The notes below the pieces were generated by a model, which was not told where the DNA came from, did no database searches, and saw only the letters and a program-made list of their open reading frames with translations. This document shows positions 56,351-64,000 of a DNA stretch of 64,000 bases, one piece after another. Position 1 is the stretch's first letter, and every line of letters starts with the position of its first letter. The translations under genes and the position numbers were made by a program. This DNA comes from CAXBGS01 sp963975425. Its GTDB lineage: Bacteria > Planctomycetota > Planctomycetia > Pirellulales > Pirellulaceae. The stretch is from contig CAXBGS010000005.1 of assembly GCA_963975425.1 (NCBI GenBank), positions 248,001 through 312,000 of the forward strand, written 5' to 3'.

Positions 56351-56459
56351 GCAGTCTCCGATTCGCGTCTTGCTCGCCGACGGCTCGTCTTGATAATGAT
56401 CGCCTTGATCACGAGCAATGCTCGATCGCCCGTGCTTCCATCAGCCATATCCACCGTCG

Positions 56460-58058
56460 CTATACGGTGGGGCCAACGGTCCAGGGAATAAATTCATGAT
56501 CGCCGATGCCCAGTCGTTCACTTGACGTTTGTTCGCCACTGGCCACGCGCAAAGCGTATTCAAAGAATTGATCACCGACCGTTTCCAAGTCTTCGCCTTC
56601 GACGACGACGCCTGCGTTTAGGTCCATGTCGTCGCGCAATCGATTAAACATTTCCGTGTTGGTGGCGATCTTGATGACCGGCGTCGGTTTGCAGCCAAAG
56701 CAACTGCCACGTCCGGTCGTGAACATAACCAGGTTTGCGCCTCCGGCGACCTTGCCGGTAACACTGGCCGGATCAAATCCGGGAGAATCCATCACGACCA
56801 AGCCCTTGGATTCGATCTGTTCGGCGTACTGGTAGACTTCCTCTAGCGCTGACGAGCCGCTTTTGGAAACCGCTCCCAGCGATTTTTCGGTGATCGTGGT
56901 CAGCCCACCTGCTTTGTTACCGACCGACGGATTGTTGTCCAGTTCGCCGCCGTACATCGACAGGTACTGTTTCCACCATTCGATCCGTTCGAGCAGTTTA
57001 CGAGCGACGTCGGGGCTGCGACTGCGACGAACCAACAAATGCTCTGCGCCATACAGCTCGGTTGTTTCCGAGATGACCGCTGTGCCGCCACACGCAACGA
57101 TTCGGTCCGACACAACACCGACGGCGGGGTTTGCGGTCAAGCCCGAATACCCATCACTGCCCCCGCATTCGACGGCCAAGTTCAAATGCGATGCGTCAGC
57201 CGTTGACCGAGTCGCTTGATTGGCGCGGTCGAGCGTTTGAACGAGCAGCCGTTCGGCCTGATCGATCGTCGCCCTGGTACCACCCTCGGTTTGCATGGTC
57301 AGAAACGGCACACCGTCATCGCGAGTCAGCTGGTCACCGTTGGGCGCGTACAGTGACACGACGCCGTGATGTTCGTTCAGGTATCCCGCCGTGGTTTGTT
57401 CGCACCCCAATCCGATCACCAAACAGCCGCCCACATTGGCATGGCGTGCAAAACCGGCCAGCGTCCGGCCCAACATTTGATGCTTGATGCCGTTGTACTG
57501 CAGCGCGCAACCGCTGGTGTGCGTGGCGGCGAACACACCGTCCACGTTCGGCCAACGCTTCATGCGTTCAGAATCGAACCGTTCGACCAATTTATGACAC
57601 ACGCTGGCGCTGCAATTGACGGTCGACAGAATCAGCACATAGTTGCGAGTCCCGACCGATCCGCCGGGACGATGAAACCCCTCGAACGTGCGGCTTATCG
57701 GCGCGGCTGACGGCGGCGGTGCCACTTCGCTGACGTCCGTGGCGATGACGTGGTGATCGGTCAGGTTATGCGTGTGAACGTGTTCGCCAGGCAGAATCTC
57801 ACGTGTGGCAATGCCGATCGAGCTGCCGTATTTCAAAACCGGTTGGCCCTCGGCAATCGCGGCCACCGCGACTTTATGTCCCGCCGGAATGGAAACGCGC
57901 GTGACACATCGCTGCGGGCGGTCAAGCACCAGCTCGCCGGGTGACAACGTCGATGCGGCAACCGCAACGTTGTCACTCGCATTCAAACGAATCAGTTTGG
58001 GTTGAATGGGTGGTCCAGAATCGCCGCCGCTAGCGAACGCCGAGATGCTCTTTTGCAT
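56460..58058 (-). CDS. Altronate/galactarate dehydratase family protein (UxaA/GarD)
   Basis: The protein has 532 residues from ATG 58058; an upstream frame to 58112 would run into the sucC leader. Residues ~20-115 are an SAF-like substrate-entry domain ([38 protein letters not shown]). The main domain has [40 protein letters not shown] and [20 protein letters not shown], with Cys residues typical of this iron-dependent dehydratase family. It removes water from a hexonate or hexarate (altronate, galactarate or similar) to a 2-keto-3-deoxy acid. No other sugar-acid gene is adjacent, so the substrate is open. It diverges from sucC with ~100 bp between. Confidence 0.85.
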   Translation of the reverse strand: MQKSISAFASGGDSGPPIQPKLIRLNASDNVAVAASTLSPGELVLDRPQRCVTRVSIPAGHKVAVAAIAEGQPVLKYGSSIGIATREILPGEHVHTHNLTDHHVIATDVSEVAPPPSAAPISRTFEGFHRPGGSVGTRNYVLILSTVNCSASVCHKLVERFDSERMKRWPNVDGVFAATHTSGCALQYNGIKHQMLGRTLAGFARHANVGGCLVIGLGCEQTTAGYLNEHHGVVSLYAPNGDQLTRDDGVPFLTMQTEGGTRATIDQAERLLVQTLDRANQATRSTADASHLNLAVECGGSDGYSGLTANPAVGVVSDRIVACGGTAVISETTELYGAEHLLVRRSRSPDVARKLLERIEWWKQYLSMYGGELDNNPSVGNKAGGLTTITEKSLGAVSKSGSSALEEVYQYAEQIESKGLVVMDSPGFDPASVTGKVAGGANLVMFTTGRGSCFGCKPTPVIKIATNTEMFNRLRDDMDLNAGVVVEGEDLETVGDQFFEYALRVASGEQTSSERLGIGDHEFIPWTVGPTV

Positions 58059-58161
58059 GGTTATTGAGTGCCTATGGTTACGGGCGGCGATGGGGATGCG
58101 TATATTTCGCACATGTTTGAACCGCTCGTTCCTCGTGACCGCCGGAAGACCGTCGAAGTCA

Positions 58162-59346
58162 ATGAAGATTCACGAATATCAAGGTAAACAGCTGTTTCGC
58201 CAAGCTGGGGTTCCGGTACTGGAAGGTATCGTTGCTAAAACACCCGACGAAGCCGCAGCAGCATACAACACACTGGGCGGCAAGATTGCCGTCGTCAAGT
58301 CACAGATCCACGCCGGCGGACGTGGAAAAGGCAACGTGATCGACAATCCCGATCAAAAGGGCGTCGTCCTGGTCAAGAGTGCCGACGAAGCTCGCGCCGC
58401 TGCGGAAGGTTTGTTGGGCAAGAAACTTGTCACGATTCAGACCGGCCCCGAAGGCCAAACGGTCAATCAAGTTTTTGTGGAAGCGGGCTGCGACATCGCT
58501 CGTGAACTCTATCTGGGCATCGTCCTGGATCGAGCCGCCGCAAAACCTGTCTTGATGGTCAGTACCGAAGGCGGGATGGAAATCGAAACGGTGGCCGAAG
58601 AGACACCGCATTTGATCCACAAAGAACACTTCGATCCGGCCGTCGGGATCGATGCGTTCCAAGTCCGCAAAGTCTGCAAGAAACTTGGCATCAGTGGTGC
58701 CGCGGCCAAGGCGGCCCACAAGTTCCTGAATGCGATGTGCCGATTCTATGTCGACTACGACTGTGAAATGGCCGAGATCAATCCTTTGGTGATCACCGGC
58801 GACGATCAAATGATCGCATTGGACGCAAAAATCACTTTCGACAACAACGCCATGTTCCGACACAAAGACTTGTTGGAACTTCGCGACTTGGGCGAAGAAG
58901 AGCCCAGCGAAGTGCGAGCCAGCGACGCCGGACTTAGCTATGTCAAGTTGGAAGGCAACATTGGTTGCCTGGTCAACGGTGCGGGCCTGGCAATGTCGAC
59001 CATGGACATCATCAAGTATCACGGCGGGCAACCCGCCAACTTTTTAGATGTCGGTGGCGGTGCGAATACGGAACAAGTCACCGAAGCATTCCGAATCTTG
59101 TTGTCCGATCCGAATTGCAAAGGCGTCTTGGTCAATATCTTTGGCGGGATCGCAAAATGCACCACGATTGCGACCGCGATCATCGAGGCAAGCCGCACCG
59201 TTGGTTTTACGGTCCCGCTTGTTGTTCGCCTTGAAGGCACCGAAGTCGAAGCCGGCCGAAAGTTGTTGGCCGATAGCGACGTGGATGTCATCAACGCGGT
59301 AGACATTACCGACGCGGCGAAGAAAATTGTGGCCGCCGTCAGCTAG
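58162..59346 (+). CDS. sucC: Succinyl-CoA synthetase beta subunit
   Basis: The protein has 394 residues from ATG 58162 ([19 protein letters not shown], the standard start). The ATP-grasp domain covers [14 protein letters not shown] and [20 protein letters not shown]. The C-terminal CoA-ligase part has [28 protein letters not shown] and [10 protein letters not shown]. With SucD it makes succinate and ATP/GTP from succinyl-CoA in the TCA cycle. sucD follows after 63 bp; the two form a conventional operon. Nucleotide preference cannot be decided here. Confidence 0.97.
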   Translation: MKIHEYQGKQLFRQAGVPVLEGIVAKTPDEAAAAYNTLGGKIAVVKSQIHAGGRGKGNVIDNPDQKGVVLVKSADEARAAAEGLLGKKLVTIQTGPEGQTVNQVFVEAGCDIARELYLGIVLDRAAAKPVLMVSTEGGMEIETVAEETPHLIHKEHFDPAVGIDAFQVRKVCKKLGISGAAAKAAHKFLNAMCRFYVDYDCEMAEINPLVITGDDQMIALDAKITFDNNAMFRHKDLLELRDLGEEEPSEVRASDAGLSYVKLEGNIGCLVNGAGLAMSTMDIIKYHGGQPANFLDVGGGANTEQVTEAFRILLSDPNCKGVLVNIFGGIAKCTTIATAIIEASRTVGFTVPLVVRLEGTEVEAGRKLLADSDVDVINAVDITDAAKKIVAAVS

Positions 59347-59409
59347 TTTTCGCTCGCCGGCTATCGCCATTGGCCTGTTACCTTTCACCTACCACCTCGA
59401 TTTTTTCAC

Positions 59410-60288
<879 letters not shown>

Positions 60289-60453
60289 CCTTCATCCCGC
60301 AAGGCTGAAAGCATCCGAATGCGCGAACGAGTCGACTCTCGCTAAAGGGTGGACCACGTGCAAACGCGAAACTTACGGGCAGTTCAAGGCGACACGTCGC
60401 GAGGGTTGCCCCAGCGTGCCGTGAGCGTTGCCTCAGCGTCTCGACGCCTGCAA

Positions 60454-61785
60454 TCAGTTTGCCCCGCGAACCAAGAACCCGATGATCGCGCCGATCAGCA
60501 GGCTGATCGGCACCGCAATCGCCAACGCGATCGCAATCGGCAATGTGTGACCGGATCGGCCGCCGGTTGTGGTGTCCAAGTCGATCACGTTGGATTCGCT
60601 GCCCATGGGCATCGGAGGCTTCGGACCGACATCGGAATGCCCACCCGACTCACTTCGTTCATCACTGTGCGACGACTCGACCGCACCTGGGTCATCATCG
60701 GCAGTCACCAATTCGCTCGGCGGCGGTGGCGGAGTCCATGCCTGGCGTTCGATCGGACGATCCACCGTTTCGGTGCCCGATGCAGACCAGGGCTCCAAAC
60801 GCTCGGCGACCTCTGCGGCCGAACCGATGCGCCGCTGAGGGTCTTTTTCCATCATGTCGGCGATCACGTCGACAAAATCTTCGGATAGCTCTGGCGCAAA
60901 CTTCCTTGGATGCCAGGGTGTTTGTTCACAGTGGCGGCGGCACTTCGATTTCGAATCGCCGCCGGGGAACGGCACCTTGCCGGTCACGCTGTAATACAAC
61001 GTACAGCCAAGCGAATAAATATCGCTGGCGGGACCCACCGTCCGCGGATTTCGGATCAGTTCGGGCGAAAGATAATCGGCCGTTCCAACAATTTTTCCTG
61101 CTCGCGGACCTTCGTCCATCTGCATGCTCCAGGCGGCCAAACCGATATCAGAAATCTTGGCCTCGCCGTCGGGCGTGACCAAGATGTTGCCGGGTTTGAC
61201 ATCGCGGTGCACCAGGCCGAGATCATGAGCGTACTGCAGCCCCAGCGCGGCCTGCGAAATAATGCGAGCTGCTTGATGCATCGGCAACCGACCGCCGTTG
61301 CGCACCAGGCGTCGCAAGTCGGTGCCGGGAACATATTCGCAAACGAGATAATGCACGTTGCCGTCGTGCCCGGCGTCAAAGGCACGGACGACATAGGGCG
61401 AATCGAGCCCGGCTTGGACACGAATTTCGTTTCGAAAGGCGTTGCGTGATTCCGATGTCGACTTTTCCAGCGGCAAGACCTTCACCGCACACTCGCGTCC
61501 CATCACGCCGTGGACCGCCTTGAAGACTTGTCCCATCCCGCCTTGGCCGATCCAGTCGGTAATCAAATAGGGGCCAAGCGTTAGTTTCGACCGGCCGGCC
61601 TTCAATTGCTGCGCTTGATACTCGGTCATCAGACCGCTGCGGACCAGCGTTGCAGCAATCACTTCGTCGTTGTCCGTTTCTGCCAGTTCAACGGCGCGCG
61701 CAAATTTCTTCGCGCTGACCAAGCCGCTGCGGATCGCCGCGTCTTGAAACGAATGTGTTTTCGTGTCTTCTTTCGCAGGTTCCAT
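60454..61785 (-). CDS. Membrane-anchored Ser/Thr protein kinase
   Basis: The protein has 443 residues from ATG 61785; a TTG at 61806 would add seven. A ~65-residue helical N-terminus (ATLVRSGLMTEYQAQQLKAG) is the small module often found before planctomycete kinases. The kinase domain has the Gly loop IGQGGMGQVF (~79-88), Lys102, HRDVKPGN with Asp195, and DIG (213-215) in place of the usual DFG. GTADYLSPE follows in the activation segment. After a Ser/Glu/Pro-rich linker a single span (~418-440, LPIAIALAIAVPISLLIGAI) anchors it, with almost nothing outside, so the kinase faces the cytoplasm. Substrates are unknown. The gap 61786-62025 shows no other gene. Confidence 0.9.
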   Translation of the reverse strand: MEPAKEDTKTHSFQDAAIRSGLVSAKKFARAVELAETDNDEVIAATLVRSGLMTEYQAQQLKAGRSKLTLGPYLITDWIGQGGMGQVFKAVHGVMGRECAVKVLPLEKSTSESRNAFRNEIRVQAGLDSPYVVRAFDAGHDGNVHYLVCEYVPGTDLRRLVRNGGRLPMHQAARIISQAALGLQYAHDLGLVHRDVKPGNILVTPDGEAKISDIGLAAWSMQMDEGPRAGKIVGTADYLSPELIRNPRTVGPASDIYSLGCTLYYSVTGKVPFPGGDSKSKCRRHCEQTPWHPRKFAPELSEDFVDVIADMMEKDPQRRIGSAAEVAERLEPWSASGTETVDRPIERQAWTPPPPPSELVTADDDPGAVESSHSDERSESGGHSDVGPKPPMPMGSESNVIDLDTTTGGRSGHTLPIAIALAIAVPISLLIGAIIGFLVRGAN

Positions 61786-62025
61786 CGACTGGGACTTTGT
61801 TGGCAAAGACTGATGCGGAAGCGCAAGTTTCTAAGTTGCGTTTGGGCGTGACGGTTTCTTTCTTCGTTACCCGGCGAGAGAGCGAGGATCGAGCGAATCG
61901 TCGATTTTCTTGTCCAGACGTCCGGTAGCTTGCTAAGTCGGGCTATTCAAATGCTCGGGCTGCTTTATAGATCACCACTTCCACCGTGGCGACGCAAGGG
62001 TGCGCGAGCCCAGGCGTGTTTGCGA

Positions 62026-64000
62026 TTACGATCGTTTGGTCAGGACGGCCAGGATGTCGGTGACTTGGTGCCCCGATAATGGTACGCGAATTGATTCGCC
62101 ATCGGTCTTGAGTATGGAATGATCGCGATCGACTGTCTCGTCATCCGATTCAGGCGGCGGCTCAGGCACGTTCCAGTCGATCGGTTTGCTGCCCGACGGC
62201 GTCTGGATGGCAAAGCGTACGTCACGACATAGCCGAATCGTGGCCGTCGCAGCCTTGGATCGTGTCTGCACGAGGCGCAATCTTACGGCCAGGCATCCAT
62301 CGTCACGCTGCATAACGCTGACGTCATTGATCATGACCTCTTTCGGTGATGAATGCATAATCCATCCACGCGGTGCCAGCGTCGAAGTGGCCGCGACGGA
62401 CACCTCGCGGGCCGGCGCGATGATCGACTTGGCCACCGGAACGGGTGTGGGCACATCAAAACCATAGTGCACGGTGAACTCGCGTGTCGCCTCACCGCGA
62501 ACCACCAACAACGTGTCAAGAAACTGGCTGCCGACGCGACGATGAAACGGCAAGCCACCGCTGGCCACCAAGGTCTGCCGCTCCGCTTCGTCGATCACAA
62601 CGCCCAGGGGCGCCACGAGTCGTCGCCCGCTGCATCGGTGCACCTTGTCACGCAGCAACACTCGACAAATTGCCGCTTCGGTTGATACCGCGGCCCGCAG
62701 CGCGACGTAATTCTGCCACGGCGTACCCGACAGATCGGTGATTTCACTCAGCGTTCCGGTAACCTCTAAGATACGGCTGCCGCGCCTCAGCGAGTAACGC
62801 AGGATGAATCGGCATAGTGTTTTGCCGGTCGCATCTTCCACCGTTCCCGCACTTTCGATGGTGCCGACCGCCGGCGTCGATTCAATCGTCTTTAGTTCGC
62901 GGCAAACCATTGTGACCGAGTCCTCGTCACCGATGCTGGACGATTGCACGGCTAATCGCAACGAGAAACGATTCCCACGCGTGGCTCCGCTATAAACGCC
63001 TTGGATGCCTCCGGTCTTGGGACTGATCGAAATCTCCATGAATTCGTTTTGCAGCGAAGCCTCGCCTGCCAAAGTCTTGGTTTTTGTGAACAGTTTCTTC
63101 AGCAGTGATCCCTGCCCGCCAGAACCATCCGGTGATCCACCAGCGACGGCGAATCCAAGTGCGGTTACATCAACGGTGACATCCGCCGTCGGCGATCCGG
63201 ATCCGCTCCCCTGTGGCGTTGCCGCATAGATATGATCGCCGGCCGCGGGCGGGCGGCCGGGCACCGAGATGGTTCGGCGCGTTGCCGCGTCTTGAGGATT
63301 GACCAACATGACCGCTTGGCCGGTGGCGTCGATCGTCGCGCCCGACGCGGCAGCGAACGCCTCGTATAGCTCTGAATCCTGGTCTGAATTGGAATGTTCG
63401 CCCGAGCTTGAGCTCTCCCCCGAGTTCGAGCTCTCGACTAAGTTTGAGCTCTCGACGGAATTCGGCGCGACCCCGCTGACCATCGCGGTCATCGATCGAA
63501 CCCGTTGCCTTGTTTCCTGCCGGATCGAGTCCCGAAACGATTCGGCCGGTGCGGTGATCGGATTTTCGCCGCCGGTGCTGACGACTTCGACCAAACGCTG
63601 CGCCGAATCGCCGTTGGCTGCGCGTGCGGTATCGTGGTGGTAGGGATGTTCGCCGTCACGAAAGTAATCATCCAGTTTCCAAAATCGCCCCAACGCGAGC
63701 GTCCAGGATGCGGCGCGTCTCAGATCCAAAAAACTCTGGCACACGCGATCGGGCCAATGCGCCAACAAGCCTGTTGCGACTTCGCCGCTGTCGATCGCTT
63801 CACCCAACTTGGGCCCCAGATCCAAGAACGCGGCATCGCTGTACGCATCGATCGGCTTTGCTGTGAGGGCTTCGATTTGCGATCCCCCAAAGGACCGAAT
63901 CACCTTGGCTTCATCGCCGAACCCCGTTCCGGCGGCAAAATCGATCGAGATCATTCCCTGATATCCGTTACGGACCAGGCTGGCGGTCAAATCAGCGGGC
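62026..64000 (-). CDS. Large protein with glycosidase-like C-terminal beta-sandwich (N-terminus outside the window)
   Basis: The frame stays open to the right edge, so at least ~658 C-terminal residues of a longer protein are seen. The segment LQNEFMEISISPKTGGIQGV resembles the start of the C-terminal beta-sandwich of GH38-type alpha-mannosidases (ENE-x-ISPKTGGI pattern). The following RGSRILEVTGTLSEITD and WQNYVALRAAV would fit that fold. The upstream half (DRVCQSFLDLRRAASWTLAL) is not recognised. A Ser/Glu-rich insertion encoded by 18-bp repeats lies near residue ~190 of the visible part. A carbohydrate-active function is a guess, and the catalytic domain, if any, is not in view. Confidence 0.55.
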   Translation of the reverse strand, partial: PADLTASLVRNGYQGMISIDFAAGTGFGDEAKVIRSFGGSQIEALTAKPIDAYSDAAFLDLGPKLGEAIDSGEVATGLLAHWPDRVCQSFLDLRRAASWTLALGRFWKLDDYFRDGEHPYHHDTARAANGDSAQRLVEVVSTGGENPITAPAESFRDSIRQETRQRVRSMTAMVSGVAPNSVESSNLVESSNSGESSSSGEHSNSDQDSELYEAFAAASGATIDATGQAVMLVNPQDAATRRTISVPGRPPAAGDHIYAATPQGSGSGSPTADVTVDVTALGFAVAGGSPDGSGGQGSLLKKLFTKTKTLAGEASLQNEFMEISISPKTGGIQGVYSGATRGNRFSLRLAVQSSSIGDEDSVTMVCRELKTIESTPAVGTIESAGTVEDATGKTLCRFILRYSLRRGSRILEVTGTLSEITDLSGTPWQNYVALRAAVSTEAAICRVLLRDKVHRCSGRRLVAPLGVVIDEAERQTLVASGGLPFHRRVGSQFLDTLLVVRGEATREFTVHYGFDVPTPVPVAKSIIAPAREVSVAATSTLAPRGWIMHSSPKEVMINDVSVMQRDDGCLAVRLRLVQTRSKAATATIRLCRDVRFAIQTPSGSKPIDWNVPEPPPESDDETVDRDHSILKTDGESIRVPLSGHQVTDILAVLTKRS
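63404..63457 (-). repeat. 18-bp in-frame tandem repeats in the edge gene
   Basis: Three 18-bp units sharing TGAGCTCTC or CGAGCTCTC cores start at 63404, 63422 and 63440, with a partial fourth after them. On the minus strand they encode a Ser/Glu/Asn run (SNLVESSNSGESSSSGE). Confidence 0.85.

Noticed and set aside
60349..60888. 179-codon plus-strand open frame
   Set aside because: It is antisense to the C-terminal half of the Ser/Thr kinase gene.

Overview
The window looks like a chromosomal segment of a planctomycete of the Pirellulaceae (Rhodopirellula-like). The evidence is a DUF1552/DUF1592 secreted pair, a PVC-type haem-binding beta-propeller protein with HEAT-like repeats, a sulfatase fused to a DUF1080 domain, a giant secreted protein with the LEPR-xLL N-terminal motif, moderate-to-high GC, frequent GTG/TTG starts and gene orders such as dnaG-rpoD and rho-ribH-nusB. 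No tRNA, rRNA, CRISPR array, transposase or phage gene was seen.

Region 1 (1-25.8 kb) is an extracellular polysaccharide and surface-protein locus. It opens with the end of a glycosyltransferase, a serine-acetyltransferase-like hexapeptide enzyme and an FkbM methyltransferase. Next come a soluble histidine kinase with its own receiver domain (2517-3863) and a dTDP-rhamnose set: an RmlB-RmlC fusion, RmlA and RmlD. A DUF1552/DUF1592 pair on the minus strand interrupts the locus. It continues with a 1809-residue LEPR/G8/PKD/Calx-beta protein, a second Calx-beta protein sharing a repeated terminal domain, a family 2 glycosyltransferase and a Gfo/Idh-SDR fusion enzyme. It ends with a free Hpt protein and an NtrC-type sigma-54 activator. 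Three sites matching the sigma-54 -24/-12 consensus lie before the rml genes, the Calx-beta protein and the glycosyltransferase. TGATAA/TTATCA elements recur in the same intergenic regions. The inferred system is a multistep phosphorelay (kinase-receiver to Hpt to NtrC) driving sigma-54 transcription of the surface-polysaccharide genes.

Region 2 (25.8-42.0 kb) is mixed: a YpfJ-type zinc metallopeptidase, a YdcF-type protein, the large PVC cytochrome-like protein, a YidC insertase with an apparent PDZ insertion, a cyclic-nucleotide-binding protein at the end of a two-gene trans-sulfuration unit, a secreted HEAT-like protein and a sulfatase-DUF1080 fusion.

Region 3 (42.2-50.9 kb) is housekeeping: dnaG, rpoD, a coiled-coil zinc-ribbon protein, coaE, rho, ribH and nusB.

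Region 4 (50.9-64.0 kb) has a second small polysaccharide group (GT4 glycosyltransferase, Wzz-like co-polymerase, O-antigen-ligase/polymerase-like protein). It is followed by an altronate/galactarate dehydratase, sucCD, a membrane-anchored Ser/Thr kinase and the end of a large protein cut by the window edge.

A recurrent feature is short tandem repeats: 19-22 bp arrays in four intergenic gaps, and 15- or 18-bp in-frame arrays inside at least four coding regions.
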